The notes under the pieces are model-generated. The model was not told where the DNA came from. It ran no database searches and saw only the letters and a list, made by a program, of their open reading frames with translations. From Scortum barcoo (lineage: Eukaryota; Chordata; Actinopteri; Centrarchiformes; Terapontidae): DNA of 64,000 bases. Position numbers and translations under genes: made by a program. Positions 13,901 through 26,252 of this stretch are shown piece by piece (position 1 is the first letter of the stretch; each line of letters starts with the position of its first letter). The stretch lies in the NCBI GenBank assembly GCA_023238725.1, contig CM041533.1, forward strand, positions 27,803,068 through 27,867,067, in the 5' to 3' direction.

Positions 13901-14300
13901 CTTCAACAAACAAATGAATCCATTATCAGTGAATCTATCAATCACTTATTTGACTGTTCATAAATTTCCCCAGATATAAAAATGACCTCAGCATATATAA
14001 TGTGACAGATTTGATTTCCAGTGCTACAACGCTGCAGATCTTCATCCCTGAGAGCTCTGAGATGCTGGTACCACACATTACTAAACAATTACAGAATTGT
14101 AAAGATGCTGCAACTAATTCCTGTCCACAGGCCATGATGTGGGAAGCACCAGTGCTAAGTCCTCCTGTAAGAAGAACTTGATTCTCTCTTACTGATTCAC
14201 CTCTCCATGTTGAGTGGGAATGTAATGATAAAAAAATAATCCTCTCCAAGCTGACACTCTGCCCACACTCTCATCATTACCAGTTGGTCTTCTTGAATTA
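10963..14300. other. Intergenic, with GA microsatellite
   Basis: No gene recognised. A (GA)n run of about 26 bp is at 12434-12459. An AATAAA hexamer occurs near 13890, but no exon chain leads to it. Confidence 0.45.
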
Positions 14301-15400
14301 GAAACATGCTGGGATCTGCTTGTCCTCTCATCCTCAGCCACAGACGACAACTGACGCTGTCTCCTCTGAGCTCACAACTTCTCACTGAGGCGGAAGATCC
14401 AGAGTGCACATCCCCGCTGAAAATCACTGCAGCACACAGCACTGTGACATCACCGAGCCTTCCCCGCTTCATCTCGGGCTTGGCTAATTACTGGGCAGTG
14501 TAGCAACCGTAGAGCTGCTGAGTCTCTCCTCCATAGCAACCCTGCATCCAGCTGCGCTCCTGTGCACATCCGAGCCGACAGCATCCAGGAGGTGCTCCAG
14601 CATGTGTCGGGACCCCGTCACGGTGTCTGGACGGCACACTGCGAATGTCGCATCACATTTCCGACCGACCATTTACGGGGGGTTGGGGGAATTAGAGCTG
14701 ACCCAAAGCCTGTACCTGTGCCCTGTGGTACCCCTGTACCTCAACAAACCCTGCTAAGTTGGCCGCAGCTCCGATGATGAGTACAATGACGTTAGCTGTC
14801 GGTACGTCCACAAACTTTCCTCTGTTTGACCACCGACCACCGGATTCATGATGCTCGATAACAGTGTGAGCAGGGCCACATCACGGTGGGATGAGGAGGG
14901 CGGCAGCGGCGTGAACCTCCCCACGCGCGACAGCGGCACGTCAGCGTGCCGCTGTGGAGCTTCCGCCACTGCAGCTGAGCCCCCCACAGCCCCCCGCAGC
15001 CCCACATCCCACACACCCCCACGGCCCGGGATCACGGCTGATCAGCACGGCTCCGGCTCACCAGTCCTGAGCCCGTCTTTAATGGAACCTGCAGGTCTGC
15101 AGGCTCGGATCAGAGCCCAGCTTACCTCCAGCAGCTCCTCACACCGTCGCTCATCGGAGGCTCCTGCTGCTACATCCAAAAGAGCTCGTCCGTCCGTGAA
15201 GAGCGGCCGCGAGCAGCCACTGCTGGAATGTGTGCGCGTGAGCGTGAGCGTGCTGAGGGCAGCGAGAGGCGCGAGGCTGAGGTCCGTCAGCTGCGGCAAG
15301 GTGGAGCACACCGGAACAGTGCAGGGGTCGCTCTACAAAATAAAAGCACGCAAACGCGTCTGTCACGTCAAGGCAAACTGAAGAATGGGACCGAGAGATT
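14300..15400. promoter_or_regulatory. CpG-rich island, promoter-like, orphan
   Basis: Base composition changes sharply here. The stretch is rich in G+C and in CpG dinucleotides (for example around 14890-15000 and 15180-15360), with NotI-type GCGGCCGC at about 15204-15211 and a CCCGGG site near 15026. Flanking DNA is AT-rich and CpG-poor. Overlapping open frames on both strands, up to 177 codons, are what GC-rich DNA produces by chance and show no recognisable domain. In vertebrates such islands usually mark a transcription start. No coding exon in the window can be tied to it, so the direction and the gene are unknown. Confidence 0.55.
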
Positions 15401-17071
15401 GACAGCGACAGCAGCAGTCAGCGTGTCTCCTGAAACGCTCAGCTTAGATCAAATTATAAATCATCTTTGGGCTGAGGTGTGGTTATTCAGCATCAGTCGT
15501 CATGAATCACACTTGTTTCATTCGGGACGATATGTTGACACCAAGTGCAGATCTACTGGTTTGACATACTCAGACACCCAACAGCATATCAAGCCTTTAA
15601 CGTGGATTTCTCTAAACCTTTATGAAGTCACAAGAGCGGTGTGATCACACATAGTTAGTGTCACTGATGTTCAGTATCAGCCACCAATCCTTAGGTTTCA
15701 CTCCTTTTTGTCCAAACCAGCTGTCTTTTGTCCAAACCAGGGACAGTGCACACAACACACTGCTTCATTAGATTTGACCCTAAAACCAGCCCTTCTCCTG
15801 CTCCAGGCTCACTGTGTGGGTTAGAATGTGACAAGCTCAGCATAATAGACCAGTGTGAGCACAACATCAAGTGAAATGATAAAGCTATTCAGCTACATTT
15901 GTGAGTTAACTACATCTGACTCAGGGCACGTCTTCAGAACTGACCCCTCTTCAGGACTGACCCCTCTTTAGAAGATTAGGTAAACTTGGAGGAGCCATCT
16001 GAAGGCCCCTGAGAGTCTAGGGCCCTAGTTTCACTGGTATTTCTGTCTTGGTCCAAAAACCTAATATTCATATCTGAATAATACAAATTCAGTCAGGCTG
16101 GATCTCTGATCTGAGGGTATTTTGTCATAAAATGTGTATTTTATTTGTATATAAAAAGCCTCTGAAATAGTTTATATTTTAAGTTCAAATATTTCAGATG
16201 TACCTTTATCAGTAGATGTAGATTTAGATTCCAATCAATAAATCCTCTTCCAACACTTCATCTGCATCAAAGAAAAAAAAGTCAAACAAAGCCACATCAC
16301 TCAATTATATCACTTCAATTTGTCCAAAAGGATATCATTTATTTTTTAAAGCTGATGCCTAATGCTGAATTTGCGGATAAGGATTTTATTTTGAAGCAGT
16401 GACGGAAGTAGAATTCTGTTAAGTGCAACACACTTCACTTAGGCCGATCCATCCAGCAGCCAGAGAGGGGGAGGAGAGAGAACGAAGTGTCTTCAACATG
16501 TCACTTCTAAGAACAGGAACGGAATCGTTTTGATTCATTCCAGCTCAGTACAGTATTCATGTGCTGCAAAAGTGTCAAATCCCAGAAATGAGCACTGAAG
16601 GCAAACTGGTAGTTACATCACAAAGTTGCAACAAGCATCAGATGTACCCAAATATCATTATTTTTCCTGCTAAAAGAGAAGAGGGAAATGGATGTACATA
16701 AGGTCACTTTGATTTTCTTATAGATGTTGTATTGAAATATATTGTGCACCACTATCTTCTGGGGATTTATTAGCTTCCCAAATATCAACACAATGGTCTT
16801 TCAGGTGTATATTTCAGGTAGACATACATTTAGGCTCCACCCGATATCACCATCCCCCACAATTTTAGACACAAAAACTCAATCAAATCCACATCATTTT
16901 CCTGAGCACACATAATTTAAATTTCACTTGCATTTAGGATGCAGTTACTGTCTATCTAATGATGGCAGCAGGGTTGGTAAATGGAGTGGTGTATTTAGCT
17001 TAGGGTGTGCTAATTATTAAAGAGTTCACACAGCAATCAGCTCAGTCACCTGAAGTCAAGCCATGAATGCT

Positions 17072-17110
<39 letters not shown>

Positions 17111-18590
17111 GTGCTACAATAACCCAGACAGACAGAATGATCACATTGGCCTGTCTCAGCTCAGACGTTGGATCTTCTGAAGGACATGGAGACATGGTGC
17201 TTTCTTCACAGGACTGTGCCTGAGCTTCTTAACCAAATGTTACATTTGAGCTTCGCAGACACTAAAACATCATCTTCCAATTCAACTATTTGAATTCCTT
17301 CATGACTGGTTGGTGGAAGGATTTTATTGTGATCTTTGCAGTATTTGCTGCATAAGTCTTGTGCCATCTGAGTATGACATGAGTCTGAGTGAGAAATGTC
17401 TGTTGTTTCTTCCACCATGTGAGGGATGGCAGGTATGAGGAGTCTTGGATGAAATAAAAAAATGAGGCGTTATTTCTGTTAAAATGAATTAATTAATAAA
17501 ATGAATTTCCAAGTGGTAATGAACATGATCCAAGCAGCCTGTGAGCATTTGATGTGACTGCCATGAGCACTTTAAAACACAATAGATACATGAACTGTCT
17601 CATTGATGGCAGACAAGACAGCCACATGGGGATTCTGACCTTTGACCTTTGTATCCCCAGAGCAGGTGCCGTCAGGAAGACAAGCTCTTCACACACCTTG
17701 TTACAACTTGAGGCAATCACATGTTGAAAACTGGGGTATTTTTATTTAAAAAAAAAAAAACTTAAAACAGTCAAAATATTAGTGATAAAATTCAGAAAAA
17801 AATGGCACACTGTTTTGCTGGTTTGGGGTGTATTGTCAGATATTTTGGTGAAACTTTTTTGAAAATGAAATAAAATAGAAAATGTTGAGCATACAGTAGA
17901 AAATAACAGCGAGATACTGAATATGACTGTGGACTCATCGTTTGAATGATCTGAACACCATTTAAAATTCTTCATATCTAGTAACCAAAGACGGTCAGCT
18001 TTGGTAGTGTTTGAATGAAGACTTGTGGAGATATAGAAGTTAATTTATTTAGCATTTTTGAAAAAATATAGAGTGATGGACATCAGAACTGACCACAGGT
18101 TGTTGCAGTGAGGCAAAATAACTCATTCGTCAGTGGATGTGCTGAAAAGGTTTCAGCTCTGTAGGACATACAGGTGATTTTATTTTTTGATGTTCAGAAT
18201 GTGAAATAAATATAAAACAGGTTTATTTTAATCAATTATTACAAAACTTTATGTATCGAGTCATGACCCTTGATTGTGCAAACCAAATTTCATACACATC
18301 CATGCAGCTGATTATGAGATATAAACCTTCAGCAGGGCTTGCTTGAGGTTCTTGAAGATGTCTCACCTGAACATTTCTTCTAACTCTTAGAAATGACCAT
18401 GACCTGGATGACTGAGAATCTTCCAGACAAAGAATTAATGAATTTTAAAAATGACCCATTAAAAAAATAGGTTTGTATCAAAATCAAAATGGATTAATGT
18501 GTTGAAATTTCTTTGGTAAATTTAAATCAACAAAGTCTGTAGATGACTCAAGATTTTTGGGACGACTGGCCTAGCAGTTTCAGATTTCTG
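15401..18590. other. Intergenic, with GA microsatellite
   Basis: No gene recognised. A (GA)n run of about 26 bp is near 17081-17106 and an A12 tract is near 17749-17760. Sequence from about 17.8 to 18.5 kb looks like old repeat DNA contiguous with the inverted repeat that follows. Confidence 0.4.
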
Positions 18591-18594
18591 TTCC

Positions 18595-19050
18595 TCACAG
18601 AGGTGGAAGGTTCATTTCCACAGTCCACATGATTGGCTATCCCTCTTGGACTGAATGCTGAATGTATGGACTGACCTGCAGTCAGGATGGATCTTTCCCA
18701 GATGGATCACAAGAGGGGACCATCCATCCTAACAAACTACACATTTTAACTGGAAAAAAAAAGATTGACTTGTATTGAATTATTGATGTGCTGAATCGTT
18801 TGATCATTTTTCACCAATAAAGTCTGTAGACAATTGATAAAGTTTTGAGACGATTAGCCCAACAGTTCTTTAATACTGAATTTTGAGAACATTGAGAAAA
18901 GTCAAAAAACTTGGAGCAAAGATGCAGATGAATTGAAAGATTACAATTATAAAAGAATTGCAACATTAGGCCAAGCCATTTTCAAAATAATTGTGAAAAT
19001 GTAAATTTCTTTATTACAGCACCACCTTGAGATTAATGAGTGTCATATTC
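18595..19050 (+). repeat. Unnamed dispersed repeat, copy 1 (inverted partner at 22.4 kb)
   Basis: This stretch matches the reverse complement of 22400-22860 along most of its length. Shared blocks include GGACTGACCTGCAGTCAGGA, then a block over CATCCATCCTAACAAACT, then TTAGCCCAACAGTT, GCAAAGATGCAGAT and CACCACCTTG near the far end. Identity is high in the first 170 bp and lower afterwards. It also resembles itself: the segment around 18530-18590 recurs at 18820-18870. The family is not recognised. Confidence 0.75.
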
Positions 19051-21420
19051 TGTGCCTGAGTAGTGGGTGAGATTCGCGGCCCTTGCCAATTTTTGTGAGT
19101 TTGCATCGCACAGTTTTTGCTGCACAAAGACTTTTAGCGAAGAAAAAGAACACTCCAGCAGCATGACCCGCTGCTTGGCTGAACTGAAAGCTAGTAAAGA
19201 TATTTACAGCATGACAGTGTTCATACTACTACATACTCTATGGCCTTATTGGTGAATAAGTCAAGAAAGATTTTCCGAAAACATTCATCGTGGGAATGCA
19301 GTATATAAATCTGGTGGCACTGTAAATTACTTTGAGAATCCACTTTCAGTCATAAAACAATGCTTAATGAATGCTTTTGTTGCTTAGTGTTGCTTGTAGC
19401 TTTTTGAGGAAATAACAATGTTATTTATTTCACTACATTTAAATGAACTTGACATAACTTCAGTATTGTTAACCTGTATTACTTGTATGTTATGGAAATC
19501 ATGTTTACATTAAAGGCACAGTATGAAGTTGATTTTAAATGAAAGTCTTAATATTTATATTGAAATACTGAAACGCAATATTTGTATATAATCCTTTTGT
19601 GTTTAGAATGAATCCAACAAGTTAGCGGTTGTTAAGATGACAGTTCTGGCCTTGTTCGCCTCTACAGGCCAGTTTTTTTCTTGAGCGTGAAGCAACTTCC
19701 ATGGTGAGCTTTTCCAAATGATAAGACCAGGAGGGTCATCTTCAAGAAAGAAGGTTAAAATACAGCAACTATCATCACAATCATCAGTCTTCCACCTTTC
19801 ATCTATATCCCCAATTCATTGACACACCGTTTTCCCAGCACACTCCCATTTCCTTTTTGACTTTGACTCAAAGCTGCAGTCAGTAGGATTAAGAAAAGAC
19901 TGGGTTTAGCTTAAAAAATCTGAATACAGCTTCCAAGTCCTTCACCCTCTCTCTCCCGTCTTGTTCCCATTTCCTAAATACATCGTATCTTTTTAATACG
20001 TAATCGCAGTCTCAGGAGTCGTCATTGAATATTGTCATCAGTGTAATTGCTCCTCCTTATTTGTGATCCAGCACCTTCTGATCATTCTAATCTAATAATG
20101 TTAAGATACCCTGCTTGCTGGTGACACAAACGGCAACAATACACTACAAATGAGTTATCTTTGAACTTGTCGCATCTTCTTTGCAGCTACTTATTACACT
20201 CCCGAGTTGCTGAGTAGTGGTAGTTAATCAGTGATTTAAATATGATAACATTACTTAGAACAAGACTTCACAGCTCTTTATGAGACCACAGCTGGCAAGT
20301 GCACAATGAGAAAATGGATGTGAGTCTATACAGATGGATGTATTTCCTTATTTTTACGGTTTGTATGGCCACCAAAATAAAATCAGTGAACAATGTTTTT
20401 TAACACTCAAATTAACCTCTAAGAAAGTCTAATAGAGCTCTAATAGGGGGAAATAAAGATGTAGTGTCCTGGCAGCTTGCATAGCTGGGTCAGATAGTGA
20501 CATGGCATTAAATGGTCTGATGTCTTAACTGGTGTGGGAGTAGATAATCAAGGAAGCTTTATTAAGCTGTGTTACTACCTACAAACTCCACAGGTCTCCA
20601 GAGAATATCCATTCTACAAGGGCAGCCAGATGTGACCAGGTGTGGTTTTGACTTTTTCTAATGAGCTACAAATGACCCTGTAAGAAAGAGAAACTGTTAA
20701 CTAAATACCAAATAAAGGTCATGTCTTCTGTGCTCTTGTGTTTTGTCTGATCTTACCAACACCCTAAAGAAAGGAAGCCCATCATGATGTCACAGGTGAC
20801 ATCAGTGGAAAAGCAAGCAACCTGGACAAGAGACTTAATGAACCCCAGAAACAAAAATCACCACCGGTGCGGTTGAATAGTAAAATAGTAAATAGTATAA
20901 AATAAAATAGTAATAAATAGTAAAAAAAATCTCCTATGTCTGTCCAATGGGTCACTTTGTGATGAAAAGTGGTGGGGACAGACGAAAAAACATCTTCAAC
21001 ATAAGCAGTTGTAGGCAATGTGATGGGGGATCAGTATGAGGTCAGAGTAGATAGCTATGACAGGTCAGGAAAAAAACTGCATAATGGCACATCAAAAGGG
21101 CATGGCCTACTGCAGATGACACTAGAGACATACTCAGCATAAAATGCACAGTGTCAACCACACAAGTAACAGTCATCCATATACATCACATTTACAGTTC
21201 CAACATCATGTCCAGCACCATTGTCAGTCAGCCCATTGGTGACAATATCCAACATCACTCCACATAAGACCACCTGTTATCGTATTACCCAAGCTCTGAA
21301 GGAAAACTGCTTGTTATGGGGGGTAGGATTTCCCGAAGAGAGCTAATAAGTGAACTGTAAGATTTTAATTGGTTTTTGTGAAAATATTTGAACAGCTGCT
21401 CTTGTATATATGTTTGTTCA
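19051..21420. other. Intergenic, no gene recognised
   Basis: No exon, RNA gene or repeat can be named here. Short open frames lack recognisable features. A TAGTAAAATAG-type imperfect repeat lies near 20877-20925. Confidence 0.4.
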
Positions 21421-21428
21421 TTCATATC

Positions 21429-21573
21429 CAGAGCCGGCTCTAGCCATTTTGGTGCCCTGGGCAAGATTATTGTTTGGCCCCCCACCCCTCCGTGCATTAC
21501 ACCCAGCAGCACCCCCTCCAGCAGGTGGCACCCTAGCAACTGTTTTTATGGCCTATGCCAAGAGACGGCTCTG
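21429..21573. mobile_element. Short hAT-type MITE
   Basis: The termini CAGAGCCGGCTCTAGCC and, on the opposite strand, CAGAGCCGTCTCTTGGC are imperfect inverted repeats. The 8-bp flanks are TTCATATC (21421-21428) and TTTGTATC (21574-21581), identical at six of eight positions and differing only by transitions, as expected of an old hAT-style 8-bp duplication. The 145-bp body has no coding capacity. The 'AGAGCCGGCTCTAG...GGTGCCCTGGGCAAGA' type of sequence is common in fish genomes as a dispersed element. Confidence 0.6.
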
Positions 21574-21785
21574 TTTGTATCCCCGTCATTTCAAAACTTC
21601 AGACAGAGCAGAGCAGTTCAAGTCATGTCTCAATGTTCCCCCAGATCCACCGTCTTCAGGAACGTTTACAATGTATTTATAATATTGTCATCTTGATGGT
21701 CCATACTGTTACTGTATTATGTTGCTCTACTCTGGGAAAGGATTACCTCCTATGTTGCTCTTCCTGAGGTTTCCTGCTGTAGATT

Positions 21786-21789
<4 letters not shown>

Positions 21790-21823
<34 letters not shown>
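21790..21823. repeat. (TG)n microsatellite
   Basis: Uninterrupted TG dinucleotides for about 34 bp. Confidence 0.95.
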
Positions 21824-21824
<1 letters not shown>

Positions 21825-22399
21825 TAAGTATAGAAGAGTAATGGGGGGACTGGCTTGAAAACAAACAGAAAATAAACCAAATAAATCAATATATAAATTC
21901 TGAGAAAAAAGGAAAAGGGATTAAATTAGATTTCAAAAAGAAAAAGTTGACGTTTTCTTGATAACAGTGGGTTGTGATGTGATAGTGGCTATTGATGCTG
22001 GCATTTGTGCTTATGTTGCGTGAGGAGGGGTTTCCCTTGCTTGGCCGGTCACAGGCCCAGAGGAGGAAGCTGGCTGTCAGTGGTCCCATTCACCCATCTT
22101 GAGCAACCCACAGACCCAGTAAAGTGAGTCTCCTTATGTGAGGATATGGTGAAAATTAAAGGAAAAACCTGATTAAACCTGATTAAATGAGTAGAGAAAC
22201 ATAATGAAAAATAACAGGTGCACTGCATGTTACAATTAAACATCCACTCATGCATGTGTATAAATACTGAGAGGGCCCAGATAGTCACTGAATGGTTTGA
22301 TGAGGATGAAAATCGATGTGAATCATGTGCTATGGCCTTCATAGTCACCACAACTCAACCCAGCTGAACACCTATGAGGTAAATCTCACCCAATATCCA

Positions 22400-22860
22400 A
22401 TAAATGACCATAAATGATCCCAAGGTGGTGCAGTAATGAAGACGTTTAAATTTTTGCATTTATCTCAAAAATAGCTTGACCTAGTGGCAAAATTATTTTC
22501 AGTTTATCTGCATCTTTGCTCCAATGGTCTTCTAGACTGAAAATGTAAAGTTTTGTGACTTCCCTCAATTTTATTGAAATTCAATAATGGGCTGTTGTTG
22601 TGTATAACTGTTGGGCTAATTGTCTCAAAACTTTGTCAATCACCAAACGATTCAATACATCAATAACTCAAGCCAATCATTTTTTTATTTTTCCAGTTAA
22701 AATGTGCAGTTTGTTAGGATGGATGGTCCCCTCTTGTGATCCACTTGGGAAAGATCCATCCTGACTGCAGGTCAGTCCATACATCCAGCATTCAGTTCAA
22801 GAGGGACAGCCAATCATGTGGACGGTGGAAATGAACTTTCCACCTCTGTGAGAAATACAA
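22400..22860 (-). repeat. Unnamed dispersed repeat, copy 2 (inverted partner of 18.6 kb)
   Basis: Reverse complement of the repeat at 18595-19050, separated from it by about 3.4 kb. The best-conserved part is 22700-22860. Two inverted copies this close could pair in RNA or in single-stranded DNA. No coding content. Confidence 0.75.
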
Positions 22861-25600
22861 TTCTTCTATGGGGTTCAGTAATCCCATCCTGGGATGGGCT
22901 GTATACATCTGTGATCGAAGGAAACAGTGAAACGTCACATCGTCCATACAATCACAAATTGTTCTGGATTCTGACTCACCTGCCCCACTGTCCTCCTCCT
23001 GATGTACATCTCTTATTGAAAAATATGCTAAATCCCTGGCCTACTATATCCATGTAGATTTCTGTTTAACAGTCAAAAAAAGAAGCACTGAGTGGCACAG
23101 CTGTTTCCAATTAAGCCACAAGATGGCAGCAAATAACTGCTGTATTGTTACTACTGTCAGATACTACAGAATATCAGAATTTTGGAAATATTAAGATGTA
23201 CATCAGGCGTTCATTCAGAATACAATGTCGATGTTATTATTGTTGGTATTGCTAAATATACATGTACATATATAAGGTCTCTGAATAACAGTGGAGAATC
23301 AGATGATTATGATTCATAGTTCAGCCTTCAACATGCTTCACATGAGACACAAATAGACATTGGATTTAAGAGAAACAAGGCTATATAGGAGGAGACCTGT
23401 GAATGTTTAAACAGATTTAAGGTTTCTCACAATCGTTTTGAACATGTTTCCTGAAACTATCCCTCAAAAATCTGAAAACAGTTTACCATTTTGTCAAAAC
23501 TCCAAAAATCTCTTGTAAAATGCCACATTCTTTCTTGTCAAAATGAATTCTTTCCATCAAAAGGATCCACACAGTTATCATATGAATATTTCTTACAGAG
23601 CATCAGTTAAACACTCATGTGATCCATTTAAGTTACTGCCATTAAAATATTTTTTATATTCGATGTTTTGGCTTCATGATGAAAGAAATTGTTTCCTTTT
23701 TCTCCTTTTTTCTTTTTAAGTTTAAGTTGTATTTTGTTTTGTTTTTGTTTATAGACTTTACTGGATATAGTTCTTCAATTGCTTACACATACTTTCTGAA
23801 AGCATGGCTTATTTACATAAAGCTCTAAACACAGGCACAGAAACCCACACAAAACCCAGAACTCCACCAATCTCTTTCAAATCAAACACTGTATTCAGAC
23901 AATGTTGAAATGTTGTCTCGTGAATAGATACCTCTAAGAACCAACTGAATACTGCTGTGATCAATGGAAAACACTGTGATGAGCAGAAGACACCACTATG
24001 ATAATGTTATCACAGGTCCTTACTATGTTCAGTTACTATGTTACACTACATACTGTATGGTGCAGCAGGCAGTTTTAAACTATCTTCATACTTAAATATA
24101 AAACACAAGTACACAAGAATAGAAGTCGGTTTATATTCTGAAATACTGTATACATCTCAGTAAGCACAGTTAGATTTATAAATAAAGATTCAAAACACTT
24201 ATTATGAACAAACAACAGAAAAAAGAAAATAAGCCTGTCTGTTTCTGTCTGGCCAAATGACTTCATGAAGCTCGCAGGCCATGTTCTCCCTGGCCAAACA
24301 GCAGGTGAAGTATTGCCTTACACGGTGAATCCAACCCTGAAAAACTTCTACAGCCAAATCTGCACATGCATCTTCTTTAGCTAGTAGACATGGTCACAAC
24401 ATGGTCAACCAAAGTGTCTCAAATCTCTCCAAAGATTGATGTATGGCTCTCCTTGTTCTTGCCCTTCCTCTTACTCCTCCTCCTGAAATGAGGTTTAGCC
24501 TTGTCAGTGGCAGTGTGTCCCAGGTGAACATGAGATTTTATACGTGAAGTTTGTGTCAAATGTAGGGAATTGTGCGTAGTGTTTAAAATAAAAAACTGTG
24601 AAGTACTAAAATCTGAGTGTGAAGCAGAAAATGTTCTTGTATTTTAGCAGAATTGGTTCAGGAGGTTGGTACATGAGTTACAAGTTGTGGTCATTGTCTC
24701 AGGTAACAGCTGAGAAAAACTGTAAAATAGAGGATACAAATAAGTGAAAATGGATAATTTAAATAAATAAAAAAAATAAAAAGGAGTTGCAAACAGAAAT
24801 GTTTAAGCTTGATTTTTCAGAAATTAGTTGGGCCAGACCTGAAATTTTCTGGGGGTTTACTTTCACAGGGCTGTGGGAAAGGTGTGCTCTGTATATGCAA
24901 GGGAAGAACCAGACCTACAAGCTAAAAGCTTACCGACTGCAGGAAAATTACAGCTCATTTTATGAAGTAGGCAGCTTTTTAAAATGTTGCATTGAGAAGG
25001 TATGCCGAAAAAATCTGACCAGAGAACAAACATCATGATTACTATTTGTAGAATCTTAATGTGATTATCACATCATTCCAGTAATTCTAATGGCATGTCA
25101 CACAGTTGTCTGATGTGTGCATTGCCCTCTGCTGCTATGATGGTCTTGTAGCTAAAAGATCTAAAAGAAGCTAAAAGAAAAAAGGAGTTACTCTGCATGA
25201 CTTGTTCTAGCCTTGTTTTTCTTATTTCTGTTACACCTGCTACATCTGAGTACCATGTTATAGCTGAATAAAGTTACATGGTGGCAAATCTACATGGATG
25301 TCATATCACACAACCTATTGCTGCTGTTCTGTTTCCATGGATACAGTGAACTGGATGACTGAGACTAAAGAAAGGGTCTTATTTTATTGACTTGAAGCAA
25401 CAGTTTATATTATAAAGAGCAGCTTTTATATGACATTTCAATGTATTTATGTATGGTTTTCCACAACAGACCTCAGGAGGACTATTACTGAACAGAGTAC
25501 GTCATTAGTCCATCAGGAGCCTCTGGGACTGGTTTGAGAGGACACTGAAGTGAAGGGGTGTCCTTTTAGACTAAACCGTTAATCAGGTACAGTCCTGTGT
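22861..25600. other. Intergenic, no gene recognised
   Basis: AT-rich. No exon could be tied to a product on either strand. An AATAAA hexamer occurs near 25267 without an associated exon. Confidence 0.4.
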
Positions 25601-25639
25601 GTGTGTGTTCATATATATTACACTGATAGAGGAGTTCTG

Positions 25640-26252
25640 GGTAGGTTGGAGGGTTCAGCTTCAGCTCCCGAAAATGCTCCGTCCGGTCCTGCAGACAGCC
25701 TCATGCCATGCAGTCGCCGTCATGCAGCAGCACATCACGAAGTGAGCGACCGAAAAACACCGGCAAGATGTGAAAAGAAAATGTCGACTCCGGGGCAGTG
25801 AGCGGACCATCCTCACAGCACTGCTCCAAACACTGAACCTGCTCTGATCCTGCAGCGGCTGTGAGGATGGACGTGTGGCGGATGTGTGAGCATCAGGGAC
25901 TGATCCATCCCTGCTAGCAGAGAGCAGCCCAGCGCATCTCTGCAGTCTGTCTCTGAATATCCCGAACAGGAGGAGGCAGGCAGGGAGGCAGAGGAGAGCA
26001 GAGAAGCTGGAGAGCTCCAGGAGTGAAGTATCTGTGGATAGCTGCAGCTTTCTCCTGATTGACCGGCCCGCTGAAGGAGCGTACCCCCCCCCCACACACA
26101 CACACACACACACAAACACCTACCGCCCGGCTTGAGGACTATATAAAGCCCAGCAGCACTTTGTGCGCGTCTACACATCAGCATCCGCCCCCTGCACACT
26201 GACTTGGATTAATCACTGTTGTGTGTCACCAGGGCAGCATCCAGCAGCAGCC
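25640..26252 (+). promoter_or_regulatory. cahz: Promoter and 5' UTR of the carbonic anhydrase gene
   Basis: A GC-richer stretch leads into a TATA box, TATATAAAG at 26140-26148, about 105 bp before the start codon. Transcription would start near 26170, giving a short 5' UTR. A C10 run followed by a CA repeat (26084-26113) lies just upstream of the TATA box and is a likely polymorphic spot in the core promoter region. Start-site placement is inferred from TATA spacing. Confidence 0.6.

Noticed and set aside
14754..15644. Long overlapping open frames on both strands in the CpG island
   Set aside because: GC-rich DNA has few stop codons; the translations are low-complexity or arginine/serine-rich with no recognisable domain, and frames on opposite strands cannot all be real.
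25661..26199. Minus-strand open frames opposite the carbonic anhydrase promoter
   Set aside because: They read through the CA repeat and C-run (Cys-Val-Cys-Val repeats) and are explained by promoter GC content.
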